Shown here: positions 8,517 to 16,284 of the stretch, one piece after another
Layout of the letters: every line of letters begins with the position of its first letter
Numbering within the stretch: the stretch's first letter is position 1
Origin: ZC4RG35 sp041747855
GTDB lineage: Bacteria > Actinomycetota > Acidimicrobiia > Spongiisociales > ZC4RG35
Length of the DNA stretch: 64,000 bases
Direction: 5' to 3'
Assembly (NCBI GenBank): GCA_041747855.1
Contig: JBGTEJ010000071.1
Coordinates: forward strand, 1-64,000
Notes under the pieces: model-generated
What the model saw: the letters and a program-made list of their open reading frames with translations, nothing else
Database searches by the model: none
Told to the model about the DNA's origin: nothing
Translations under genes and position numbers: made by a program

Positions 8517-9293
8517 ATGGCTCTCGTCCCTTCTCTCCGCGTGGTGCCGATAGCCAAAGTGGTCCGTCACGAAGAGGTCGACCCTCTTCGTGTCCAGGGT
8601 TTGGTAGAGCGGATCACCACCGATCTCATCCAGGTGAATCCGATCATCTGTGTGGAGACGGACCATCAATACGTCGTGCTCGACGGTGCCACCCGCACCG
8701 AATCCTTCCGCCAGTTGGGATTGGAGCACGTAGTGATTCAGGTCGTGGACCCCGACGAGGTCAGGTTGGAGACCTGGCATCATGTGATCCGAGAATGCTC
8801 GCCGGCTGAGGTCCTGGACGTGGTCGAGGGTCGCAAACCCCTCTCCACGGATCCAGCAGGGAGGGGCACTCCCAGGATCACCACTTCGGACGGGAGCCTG
8901 GTCTCGGTGATTGGGTCTGGTCTCAGTCCCAACGCAACCCTCTCAGCATTGGTCGGCTCTTATCTAGGTCGTTGGGCGGTCAGCCGCATCATCGATCCGT
9001 CGGTGGACGTGGTAGCGAAGCGCTTCCCCGACTGGTCAGCCGTGGTGGAGTTCCCATCCCTCACCGTAAGAGAGGTCATGAAAGCGGCCCTCAGTGACGA
9101 CCTACTACCAGCCGGAGTCACCCGCTTCCTGGTCCCCGAACGCGTGCTCCGGATAAATGTCGACCTGGCCCTCCTCCAGGAGCCTGCGACCGTCGAACAG
9201 AAGCAAGGCGCCCTCGACTCCCTCGTCCTGGCCCGATCGCGGGACGGTCGGGTCAGACGCTACGAAGAAACGGTCATCGTCCTGGATGACTGA
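8517..9293 (+). CDS. ParB-N-fold protein of the SerK/SbnI type (possible free-serine kinase)
   Basis: A 258-residue protein whose first 75 residues form a ParB-like domain: RHEEVD at residues 17-22, then VNPIICVE and YVVLDGATRTESFRQLG. This arrangement resembles archaeal SerK and staphylococcal SbnI, ParB-fold kinases that phosphorylate free L-serine, where a glutamate in the first motif is catalytic; Glu19/Glu20 occupy that place here. There is no helix-turn-helix as in chromosome-partitioning ParB and no parS or parA nearby. The C-terminal 180 residues are unassigned by me, again as in SbnI. Three bases separate it from a class V aminotransferase, supporting an amino-acid role. The assignment is by motif pattern only. 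Confidence 0.6.
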   Translation: MALVPSLRVVPIAKVVRHEEVDPLRVQGLVERITTDLIQVNPIICVETDHQYVVLDGATRTESFRQLGLEHVVIQVVDPDEVRLETWHHVIRECSPAEVLDVVEGRKPLSTDPAGRGTPRITTSDGSLVSVIGSGLSPNATLSALVGSYLGRWAVSRIIDPSVDVVAKRFPDWSAVVEFPSLTVREVMKAALSDDLLPAGVTRFLVPERVLRINVDLALLQEPATVEQKQGALDSLVLARSRDGRVRRYEETVIVLDD

Positions 9294-9296
9294 CGA

Positions 9297-10520
9297 ATGT
9301 CACAGCTGTCGGTGGCGATGAAACGTTCCGACCCACCAATCGATCTCGACCACGGACGGGACCTGTTCGCCACCCCCGGTCCGTCGGTCATCCCGGATCG
9401 GGTGCTGGCGGCCATGCATCGCGGCGCCCCCAACATCTATGAGGGTGAGCTCGTCGAGATGACCACGACGGTCATCGAAGATCTGAAGCGACTTGTCGGG
9501 ACCTCCGGGCACGTTGCCATCTACATCGGTAACGGTCATGCAGTATGGGAGGCTTCCATTGCCAACATTCTCGCCCCTGGCGATCGGGCATTGTTCCTCG
9601 CCTCCGGCCCGTTCGGCCACGGCTGGGCATACACCGCTGCCCGTCTCGGGGTCCAAGTCGAGGTGATCGACTCGGGATTTCGCCAGCCACCTGACGTCGA
9701 TGCGGTGGCGCGGCATCTCGAGACCGACGTTGAACGGCAGATCAAAGCTGTGGTCACGGTGCAAACCGACACCGGCTCCTCATCCCGGACCGACGTCGCA
9801 TCGCTTCGTCGGGCAATCGACGACGTCGGTCATCCCGCTCTTCTCGCGGTCGACTCCATCGCCAGCCTCGGGTGCGAACCCATGCACATGGAAGACTGGG
9901 GGGTGGACGTACTGATCGCGGCGTGCCAGAAGGGTCTGATGACCCCACCCGGAGTGGCCTTCACCTTTCACGGGGAGAGGGCAGACTCGCTGCGGGTCGC
10001 ATGTCCCAGTCCCTACTGGGACTGGGACCCGAGGATCTCTCCCCGCGCCTACTACCAGCTCTTCTGCGGTACCGCCCCGACCCATCATCTCTACGGGTTG
10101 CGGACCGCCCTCGACATGCTCCTCTACGAGGAGGGGCTGGAGAACGCATGGCGCCGACATGAGGTGTTCGCCAGGGCGATCTGGGCTGCCATCGAGGCCT
10201 GGGGTTCGGTCGGCGATCTCGTTCTGAACGTCGAGAACCCGGCGAACCGTTCTCATGCCGTGACCACCGTGCGCACCGGCCCGGGCGACGCCACACGCCT
10301 CCGAAACTGGTGTGCCGACTCCGGACTCACCCTGGGTGTTGGCCTCACCACCAAGGATGAGGACCCCGACAGCATCTTCAGGATTGGACACATGGGACAC
10401 CTCAACCCTCCGATGGTCCTGGGTGTCCTCGGCACCATCGATGCCGGGCTCACCGCCCTCTCGATACCGAAGGGAGATGGAGCGGTCGAGGCCGCATCGG
10501 CAGTGATAGCCAACGCCTAG
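9297..10520 (+). CDS. Class V aminotransferase, alanine/serine-glyoxylate aminotransferase family
   Basis: A 407-residue PLP-dependent aminotransferase. The N-terminal FATPGPSVIPDRVL, the GNGHAVWEA segment and DTGSSSRTDV substrate loop, the PLP-nitrogen aspartate in LAVDSIASLG and the Schiff-base lysine in AACQKGLMTPPG are all typical of the serine-pyruvate/alanine-glyoxylate family. A C-terminal RIGHMGHLNPPMV closes the active site. The usual chemistry is transfer of an amino group from serine or alanine to glyoxylate or pyruvate. It starts 3 bases after the SerK/SbnI-like gene, so serine or phosphoserine is a reasonable substrate guess. Pyrophosphatase follows 12 bases later. Confidence 0.85.
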   Translation: MSQLSVAMKRSDPPIDLDHGRDLFATPGPSVIPDRVLAAMHRGAPNIYEGELVEMTTTVIEDLKRLVGTSGHVAIYIGNGHAVWEASIANILAPGDRALFLASGPFGHGWAYTAARLGVQVEVIDSGFRQPPDVDAVARHLETDVERQIKAVVTVQTDTGSSSRTDVASLRRAIDDVGHPALLAVDSIASLGCEPMHMEDWGVDVLIAACQKGLMTPPGVAFTFHGERADSLRVACPSPYWDWDPRISPRAYYQLFCGTAPTHHLYGLRTALDMLLYEEGLENAWRRHEVFARAIWAAIEAWGSVGDLVLNVENPANRSHAVTTVRTGPGDATRLRNWCADSGLTLGVGLTTKDEDPDSIFRIGHMGHLNPPMVLGVLGTIDAGLTALSIPKGDGAVEAASAVIANA

Positions 10521-10532
10521 CCTCTGTTTCAT

Positions 10533-11018
10533 ATGAGCGACGAACTGGTAGCAGTCATCGAGATCCCTGCCGGGAGCCGGAACAAATACGAAGTCGACAA
10601 GGAGACCGGTGAGATCTTCCTCGATCGGATGCTGTTCACCGCCACCCGCTATCCCGCCGACTACGGGTTCATTCCGGACACCCTCGCCGAAGACGGTGAC
10701 CCCCTCGATGTACTGGTCCTTGGCGGCGAGCCGACATTCCCCGGTTGCCGGATCAGAGTCCGGCCCATTGGAGTGTTCCTCATGGAGGACAGCGGAGACC
10801 CCGACCACAAGGTAGTGGCGGTGCCTTCACGTGACCGGCGATGGGACGCGATCCAGGATGTCGACGACCTCGACGAGCACCTCCAGCAGGAAGTCGAGCA
10901 TTTCTTCAGGGTTTACAAGGAGTTGGAAGGCTCCAAAACGGCAGCCCTGGGATGGCGGACCGCCGAAGAGACGGAACGGATCGTCGCCGCCGCCAGGGCG
11001 GCCTATAGGTCGACCTGA
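10533..11018 (+). CDS. ppa: Inorganic diphosphatase (family I)
   Basis: A 161-residue soluble pyrophosphatase that hydrolyses PPi to two phosphates and so pulls biosynthetic and ligase reactions forward. The signature is complete: EIPAGSRNKYE at the N-terminus, RYPADYGFIPDT, the metal-binding DGDPLDVLVL, and DHKVVAV. Length is normal for bacterial family I enzymes. The last bases overlap the 3' end of the convergent ridA-like gene by 16 bases. It may be co-transcribed with the aminotransferase. Confidence 0.96.
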   Translation: MSDELVAVIEIPAGSRNKYEVDKETGEIFLDRMLFTATRYPADYGFIPDTLAEDGDPLDVLVLGGEPTFPGCRIRVRPIGVFLMEDSGDPDHKVVAVPSRDRRWDAIQDVDDLDEHLQQEVEHFFRVYKELEGSKTAALGWRTAEETERIVAAARAAYRST

Positions 11019-11416
11019 ACGGGCACCACGGCGACGCAGCTCAACTCGACCTTTGCCCTGACATCGAACAGACGGTCCACTCCGAATAGCGCCATCGCCG
11101 GATAGTGTCGGCCGAAGACCTGCCGATAAACGACACCTATCGGGGTCAGTTGGTTCAAGTAGTCATCGACATCGGTGGTGTAGATGGTCATCGAAACCAG
11201 GTCTGTCACCACCCCACCGGCGTCCGCAATCACATCCGCAACTCCCTGACAGGCGACCTGGAACTGGTCGGTCAGCGAATCATCAAAGCTGAGATCGACC
11301 TTCTGACCGGTCATGCCGGCAATATGCAGGGACCGCCCTTCAGCAGCAAGAACGCCATAAGAGAAACCTCTCGCGGTGGGCAGACCCGAGGGGTTGAACA
11401 TCAGATGACGACTCAT
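11003..11416 (-). CDS. RidA family protein (reactive enamine/imine deaminase-like)
   Basis: A 137-residue YjgF/YER057c/UK114 protein. The family hydrolyses enamine or imine intermediates released by PLP enzymes, using a conserved arginine. The equivalent here is in FDVRAKVELSCVAVV near the C-terminus, and the N-terminal PSGLPTARGFSYGV also fits. I start it at the ATG at 11416, because that ATG overlaps the TGA of the upstream enoyl-CoA hydratase (ATGA), rather than four codons further upstream. Coupling to a crotonase-type gene suggests a more specific role than general RidA housekeeping. Confidence 0.85.
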   Translation of the reverse strand: MSRHLMFNPSGLPTARGFSYGVLAAEGRSLHIAGMTGQKVDLSFDDSLTDQFQVACQGVADVIADAGGVVTDLVSMTIYTTDVDDYLNQLTPIGVVYRQVFGRHYPAMALFGVDRLFDVRAKVELSCVAVVPVQVDL

Positions 11417-12240
11417 CTCCCACGCCACTCCGGCGGTTCTTTGCTGGTGAAGGCCCTGTAGAACTCGGCATGGTCATCGGACTTCATCAGAAGGGCCTGC
11501 ATGGTGGCCTCCAACTCGATGGCTGATCCGAGGTCCATGTCCTGCTCCCTGCTGAGGAGGATCTTGGTGGTGCCGTAGGCAAGGGCTGGGCCCTCGGCGA
11601 GACGCTGCGCAAGCGCGCCAGTCTCGGAGGCCAAGAGGTGATCAGCCACCACACGAGAAGCGAGACCGATCCTCACCGCCTCTTCGGGTTCGACACGCTC
11701 GCCAAGGAGCAGGATCTCGGTGGCGCGACCCAGACCCACAACCCTGGGAAGGAGGTACGCAGAGCCCATGTCCGCACCGGCCAGGCCCACTTTGGTGAAG
11801 AGAAAATGAAAAGAGGCCGACTCGGCCACCAGACGGATGTCGGCGGCAAGGGCAATGACCGACCCTGCCCCTGCCGCGGTTCCGTTCACCGCCGCCACAA
11901 TCGGGATAGGGAGACGCCTCATCCTCTCGACAACCGCACCGGTCATCCGGGTGAACTCGAGAAGACCTTTCGGCCCCATGTCCTGGAGGGCGCCAATGAT
12001 CTCGTCAACGTCGCCCCCTGAGCAGAATCCCCGGCCTTCCCCTGTGATGACCAGGACCCGGACATCGTCCCGGTGTTCGATCTCGGCAAGCAAGTCCCTG
12101 AAATCGGCGTAGACCTCGAAGGTCAGGGCATTGAGTTTGTCGGGACGATCGAAAGTAGCCGTGCACACCCCATTGGACACCTCCACACGAAGATGCTCCC
12201 ACGCCTCGGTGAATCCGGCTGATGCCCGGTAGGGACTCAT
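11413..12240 (-). CDS. Enoyl-CoA hydratase/isomerase family protein
   Basis: A 275-residue crotonase-fold protein acting on acyl-CoA thioesters. The oxyanion-hole segments are GEGRGFCSGGDV and AVNGTAAGAGSVIALAADIR. The region that carries the second catalytic glutamate in standard hydratases reads GLAGADMGSAYLLPR here, which places it in a subgroup whose reaction is not certain (hydratase, isomerase or ring-acting). It overlaps ridA by 4 bases and diverges from the acyl-CoA dehydrogenase gene, with 53 bases between the starts, so a shared fatty acid or aromatic acyl-CoA route is likely. Confidence 0.85.
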   Translation of the reverse strand: MSPYRASAGFTEAWEHLRVEVSNGVCTATFDRPDKLNALTFEVYADFRDLLAEIEHRDDVRVLVITGEGRGFCSGGDVDEIIGALQDMGPKGLLEFTRMTGAVVERMRRLPIPIVAAVNGTAAGAGSVIALAADIRLVAESASFHFLFTKVGLAGADMGSAYLLPRVVGLGRATEILLLGERVEPEEAVRIGLASRVVADHLLASETGALAQRLAEGPALAYGTTKILLSREQDMDLGSAIELEATMQALLMKSDDHAEFYRAFTSKEPPEWRGR

Positions 12241-12293
12241 TGGGGTGACGGTACCGCCTCAGACTCCGATGAACCACGAAATGTGGCAGTACC

Positions 12294-13403
12294 GTGGTGG
12301 ATGTGAGCTCGCGAGTCGAAGTTTCAGAACGTTTGGGCAGCGAACTGATGGAATTGGCATCGGAAGGAGAACCGGGCCGCGTCAATCGGAGGTTGGTGGC
12401 CGCACTCGGGTCAGCGGGGCTCTTCGGGCGGTTGTTCAGCGGCGATACGGTGACCGCAACCGAGCTGTGCGAGATCCGCCAGGGTCTGGCGAGGGTCAAC
12501 ACCGAGGCCGAGACCGCCTTCGCCATCCAGGGCCTCGGCGCCGTCCCCATTCATCTGTTCGGCAACCCCGAGATCAAGGGGCGGTTGATGCCCGGGATCA
12601 CTGAGGGGTCTCTGGTGGCGGCCTTCGCCCTGACCGAACCCGGAGCTGGCTCGGATGCGGCAAATCTGGCGATGACTGCTGAGCGGGACGGTGACGGTTA
12701 TCGGTTGACCGGCGAGAAGATATACATCTCGAACGCGCCGGATGCCGACGTCGCCACAGTGTTTGCCCGCACCACACCAGACACCGGGTCGAAAGGAGTG
12801 ACCGCATTCGTCGTGTCCACCGATCAGGCTGGTATCACAGGAGAGTCCATCCCCATGGTGTCCCCACATCCTCTAGGTCGATGGGTCTTCGACGGGGTTC
12901 ATGTCCCCACGGCCCAGATTCTCGGTGAGATCAATGGGGGTTTCAGGGTGGCAATGACGACCCTCGACCTGTTCCGTCCAAGTGTCGGAGCTTTCGCCGT
13001 AGGCATGGCCGAAGCCGCCCTCCGAATCGCGGTCGAGCACGCCATGAGTCGAGAGGCGTTTGGTACACCGATCTCGGAGTTCCAGGGTGTCTCCCATCAG
13101 CTCGCCGACGTGAAAGTTGCCATAGAGGCTGCCACCCATCTCGTCTACTCGGCAGCCACGGCTTACGACACCGGTGACCTGACGCAGCTGACCGGACGCT
13201 CAGCGATGGCAAAATTGGCGGCAACCGAAACTGCCCAAAGGGCGGTAGACGTCGCGATTCAGGTGTTGGGGGCCCGTGGCCTCGAAGCGGGATCCCCGCT
13301 GGCCCATCTCTACGCCGAGGTCCGTGCCCCGAGAATCTACGAAGGGACTTCGGAAATCCAACGCAACATCATCGCCAGGGAGTTGTTCCGGGGTCGCATC
13401 TGA
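12294..13403 (+). CDS. Acyl-CoA dehydrogenase family protein
   Basis: A 369-residue FAD enzyme that oxidises acyl-CoA to enoyl-CoA. Visible hallmarks are the FAD-binding AFALTEPGAGSDAANL, then GEKIYISNA, and the C-terminal IYEGTSEIQRNIIARELF, where the EGTxEIQ motif binds FAD. The catalytic glutamate of medium-chain enzymes would be in the APRIYEGTSE region. The start could be the GTG at 12294, 12297 or 12303, and none has a clear ribosome site. It is divergent from enoyl-CoA hydratase, the next enzyme in beta-oxidation. Confidence 0.88.
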   Translation: MVDVSSRVEVSERLGSELMELASEGEPGRVNRRLVAALGSAGLFGRLFSGDTVTATELCEIRQGLARVNTEAETAFAIQGLGAVPIHLFGNPEIKGRLMPGITEGSLVAAFALTEPGAGSDAANLAMTAERDGDGYRLTGEKIYISNAPDADVATVFARTTPDTGSKGVTAFVVSTDQAGITGESIPMVSPHPLGRWVFDGVHVPTAQILGEINGGFRVAMTTLDLFRPSVGAFAVGMAEAALRIAVEHAMSREAFGTPISEFQGVSHQLADVKVAIEAATHLVYSAATAYDTGDLTQLTGRSAMAKLAATETAQRAVDVAIQVLGARGLEAGSPLAHLYAEVRAPRIYEGTSEIQRNIIARELFRGRI

Positions 13404-13410
13404 GGTGAGA

Positions 13411-13490
13411 AAAGAGTCCGTGCTCCGCACGAACACCCCCCTCGACCGGCCCTACCGGGCCGTGCAGTCCCCCCATTTCATGGGGTGACA
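13411..13490. repeat. Intergenic palindromic element with three hairpins, between convergent genes
   Basis: Three successive hairpins fill this spacer. They are CGTGC-TCC-GCACG (13419-13431), CGGCCC-TACC-GGGCCG (13447-13462) and a GTCCCCCCAT/ATGGGGTGAC stem with one mismatch and a TTC loop (13468-13489). Read on the minus strand, the last hairpin is followed by GACTCTTTTCTC, so it could end transcription of the CoA-binding genes. The C-rich stem strongly resembles the one in the nuoM-nuoN spacer at 51754-51775, and both elements also contain CGGTCGAG on one strand. This suggests a dispersed repeat family. Confidence 0.5.
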
Positions 13491-13511
13491 CAAGAGCGGG
13501 ATCCAGTGTCC

Positions 13512-13919
13512 CTACGAGCGGAGGCGAGACACCGGGAGAGTCTCGACCATGACACATGCCTCCGAGAGCCAGTCGAAACTACCAGCGTCCAGGGCTTCAC
13601 CAAGTTCGGACGAATAGGCACCAGGTTGGACCCAGATGCCCCCGACTCCAGCGATGGCGGCATCGGCCACCACCCGGAGGCCTTCATGCGCAGGCACCAC
13701 CAGGACCGCCATCGAAGGCGTCTCCTCCAAGTCCGACAGGGCGGGCCATGCCGGATCACCGTCAACAGTGTCGCGGTTCGGGTTGATGGCGTACACCTTG
13801 AAGCCCTTGCGTTTGAGGTCCCGGTAGATCCGTCCCCCATACTTGCCCGGAGTATCGGTGGCGCCCACTACGGCGAAGGATGTGTCGGGCAGATCGAGCA
13901 GTGATCTCAGTTTGGTCAC
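13512..13919 (-). CDS. CoA-binding domain protein (copy 2 of a tandem pair)
   Basis: A 135-residue single-domain Rossmann protein of the CoA-binding (YccU-like) family. FAVVGATDTPGKYGGRIYRDL and VYAINPNRDTVDG are the nucleotide-binding strand and loop, and VPAHEG and GIWVQPGA follow in order. The family resembles the CoA-binding part of succinyl-CoA synthetase alpha but lacks the phospho-histidine domain. The function is unknown beyond CoA or nucleotide binding. It lies 3 bases downstream of a paralogue with the same layout, so the pair arose by tandem duplication. Confidence 0.8.
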   Translation of the reverse strand: MTKLRSLLDLPDTSFAVVGATDTPGKYGGRIYRDLKRKGFKVYAINPNRDTVDGDPAWPALSDLEETPSMAVLVVPAHEGLRVVADAAIAGVGGIWVQPGAYSSELGEALDAGSFDWLSEACVMVETLPVSRLRS

Positions 13920-13922
13920 GGG

Positions 13923-14321
13923 TCAGCCATCACGCTTGCTGGTGGTGACCATCACGCAGGACCCGGCCAGCCAATCGAAACCCTCTTTGGCCAGTGCCTG
14001 AGTCAATTCGTCCGAGCCGGCCCCGGGCTGGACCCAGACATTCGTGGTCCCGGCTGATTTGATGTCGTCGAGCATTCTCAGCCCGACCGGTGCCGGTACC
14101 ACCATGACGGCCACGGTGGGTGTCTCGGGGAGTTGGGACACCTTCGTGTAAGCGGTGTCGCCGTCGACAGGGTCCGCTTTCGGATTGATGGCGAACACCT
14201 TGTAGCCCTTGCCCTTGAGATTCCGATAGATCCGGTTGCCGTACTTGGACTCGTCTGCCGAGGCCCCCACCACGGCGAACGTGGTCGACGGCTCACGGAC
14301 CAGGCTGATCAGATCACTCAT
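13923..14321 (-). CDS. CoA-binding domain protein (copy 1 of a tandem pair)
   Basis: A 132-residue paralogue of its downstream neighbour: FAVVGASADESKYGNRIYRNL, VFAINPKADPVDG, VMVVPAPVG and NVWVQPGAGSDELTQAL line up block by block with the second copy. The C-terminus ends in GSCVMVTTSKR. Both are small CoA-binding Rossmann domains without a catalytic domain. The first of the two follows a thioesterase gene by 13 bases, hinting at an acyl-CoA context, but no reaction can be assigned. Confidence 0.8.
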   Translation of the reverse strand: MSDLISLVREPSTTFAVVGASADESKYGNRIYRNLKGKGYKVFAINPKADPVDGDTAYTKVSQLPETPTVAVMVVPAPVGLRMLDDIKSAGTTNVWVQPGAGSDELTQALAKEGFDWLAGSCVMVTTSKRDG

Positions 14322-14334
14322 TCACAACCCAACC

Positions 14335-14745
14335 TCAGACGGTCAGATCTGATTCCCGGGAGACACGCTCACGTATCTGGTCAGGCACTCGGATCGGAGT
14401 ATGGGACCCCGGGTCCACGAACACGACCACCTGACGTCCCACCGCGACGACCTGACCATCGCTGAGCCGATGGGTGGTCAGGCCGATGGTCATCGACGTG
14501 TTTCCGATTCGCTCCACGACTGGCGTTGTCTCCAAGACGTCCCCCAGACGCGCCGGGGCCTTGTAGTCGATCTCGGTGCGCGCCGTCACCAGTTCGGCGC
14601 CGATGCCTCCCAGTTCGGGGCCCCCGAACCCGGCGTCCTCCAGCCAGTCGGTAAGGGCATCGTCCCAGTAACGGGGATAGTTCGCATTGAAGACGATGGC
14701 CTGGGCATCGCAATCTGAGTATCGAATCTTCTGCTGGGTTGGCAT
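14335..14745 (-). CDS. Acyl-CoA thioesterase, 4-hydroxybenzoyl-CoA thioesterase (YbgC/FadM-like) family
   Basis: A 136-residue single hotdog domain. RYSDCDAQAIVFNANYPRYWDDAL is the family signature, with the aspartate of the D-x-D-A-Q segment as the catalytic acid or base, and the following IDYKAPARLGDVL strand is also typical. Such enzymes hydrolyse aromatic or fatty acyl-CoA esters in the cytoplasm. It is the first gene of a minus-strand run with the two CoA-binding proteins and is divergent from hutH, with 33 bases between the starts. Confidence 0.85.
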   Translation of the reverse strand: MPTQQKIRYSDCDAQAIVFNANYPRYWDDALTDWLEDAGFGGPELGGIGAELVTARTEIDYKAPARLGDVLETTPVVERIGNTSMTIGLTTHRLSDGQVVAVGRQVVVFVDPGSHTPIRVPDQIRERVSRESDLTV

Positions 14746-14778
14746 CCCCGAAAGTTAGCGTTGGCTACCGTCCTACCC

Positions 14779-16284
14779 ATGGAGCCAGTGGTCATCGATG
14801 GTGGCCCTTTGACACCCGACCAGGTGATGGCCGTTGTCAGAGGGGCCCCTGTCGTCACGGCCCCGGACCTCGCTGCCAGCATGGGCCCGGCGCGGGAAGT
14901 CGTTGATCGCGCCATCGAGTCCGGGGAGGTCGTCTACGGCATCACCACCGGGTTTGGCGCCCTCGCCGCCACCCACATAGGCCGCGATCAACTGGAAACC
15001 CTCCAGGTGAACCTGATCCGGTCACACGCGACAGGTGTTGGCGAGCCCGTCTCCGACGACCTGGTCCGAGCCATGCTCCTGCTCCGTGCCCGCACCCTGG
15101 CCCAGGGTCACTCCGGGGTTCGGCCCGTCATCGTCGAACGTCTGGTGGACATGCTCAACCGGGGGATCCTCCCGGTGGTTCCATCTCAGGGCTCGGTGGG
15201 TGCCTCGGGTGACTTGGCCCCGTTCGCCCATCTCGCCCTTCCCCTCATCGGAGAGGGTTCCGTACGGGTCCACGGTGTAGTGATGAGTCCGCAGGATGCC
15301 GGTCTGGAATCTCTCCATCTTGGGGCCAAGGAGGGGCTGTCCCTTCTCAACGGGACGGAAGGTATGACATCGATGGGGGTGATCGCCCTGAACCGTGCCA
15401 GAAGGCTGATATCAGCGGCGGACGTGGCGACCGCCCTGACGGTGGAAGCACTACTGGGAAGTGCCCGCCCGTTCCTCCCGCAGGTCCATCACCTCCGACC
15501 CCATCCAGGTCAGGTCGAGTCGGCGAGACGTGTGACGGCGATGCTGGCGGGTTCACCCATCGTGGAAAGCCATAGCCACGATTTCGACCATGCTGTTCAA
15601 GACGCCTATTCCTTGCGATGCGCCCCCCAAGTCCACGGCGCCGTGTCCGACACGATCGACCACCTCGAAGCAGTCCTGTCTCGGGAAATGGGTTCTGTCG
15701 TGGACAATCCAATCGTGTTCCCTGAGTCCGACGAGGTCATCTCAGGTGGCAACTTCCATGGGCAGCCACTTGCCTTCGCCCTCGATTTCGCGACCATCGC
15801 GGTCGCCGAGCTCGCCTCGATCTCGGAGCGGAGAACCGACCGAATGCTCGATCCGACTCGCTCCCAGGGTCTCCCCGCTTTCCTCTCGCCGGACCCTGGA
15901 GTCAACTCCGGATACATGATCAGCCAGTATGTCCAGGCTGCCCTGGTCGCCGAGAACCGGATCCTGGCCCACCCTGCATCTGTCGACTCGATACCCACGT
16001 CGGGCTCTCAGGAAGACCATGTTTCGATGGGCTGGGGGGCTGGGAAGAAGCTGCTCACCGTGCTAGACAATGTGCGTCGTGTTTTGGCGATCGAGATCCT
16101 ATGTGCGGTGCAGGGGGTGGAGTACCGGGCACCCCTCAGGTCTTCGCCAGCCAACACCCGGGTGATCGACCTGGTCAGGCTCGTGGTGCCAACGCTCACC
16201 GTCGACCGGTCTCTCTCCACCGAGATCGAGGTCGTCGCTGATCTGATCGGCGACGGGTCCATTGCCGAGGCGGCCGGTGTCTGA
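14779..16284 (+). CDS. hutH: Histidine ammonia-lyase
   Basis: Converts L-histidine to urocanate and ammonia, the first step of histidine breakdown. The MIO cofactor tripeptide falls at Ala142-Ser143-Gly144 in GSVGASGDLAPF when the ATG at 14779 is used, the same numbering as classical HutH, which supports that start over the in-frame TTG at 14761. YGITTGFGALA carries the active-site tyrosine, and SGGNFHGQPLA and SQEDHVSMG are other conserved blocks. The length is 501 residues, which is normal. It overlaps hutI by 8 bases. The adjacent hutI argues against a phenylalanine or tyrosine ammonia-lyase. Confidence 0.95.
   Translation: MEPVVIDGGPLTPDQVMAVVRGAPVVTAPDLAASMGPAREVVDRAIESGEVVYGITTGFGALAATHIGRDQLETLQVNLIRSHATGVGEPVSDDLVRAMLLLRARTLAQGHSGVRPVIVERLVDMLNRGILPVVPSQGSVGASGDLAPFAHLALPLIGEGSVRVHGVVMSPQDAGLESLHLGAKEGLSLLNGTEGMTSMGVIALNRARRLISAADVATALTVEALLGSARPFLPQVHHLRPHPGQVESARRVTAMLAGSPIVESHSHDFDHAVQDAYSLRCAPQVHGAVSDTIDHLEAVLSREMGSVVDNPIVFPESDEVISGGNFHGQPLAFALDFATIAVAELASISERRTDRMLDPTRSQGLPAFLSPDPGVNSGYMISQYVQAALVAENRILAHPASVDSIPTSGSQEDHVSMGWGAGKKLLTVLDNVRRVLAIEILCAVQGVEYRAPLRSSPANTRVIDLVRLVVPTLTVDRSLSTEIEVVADLIGDGSIAEAAGV

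Noticed and set aside
8517..9293. Chromosome-partitioning ParB
   Set aside because: No helix-turn-helix, no parA partner and no parS-like sites; the DGATRTES motif fits the SerK/SbnI branch better.
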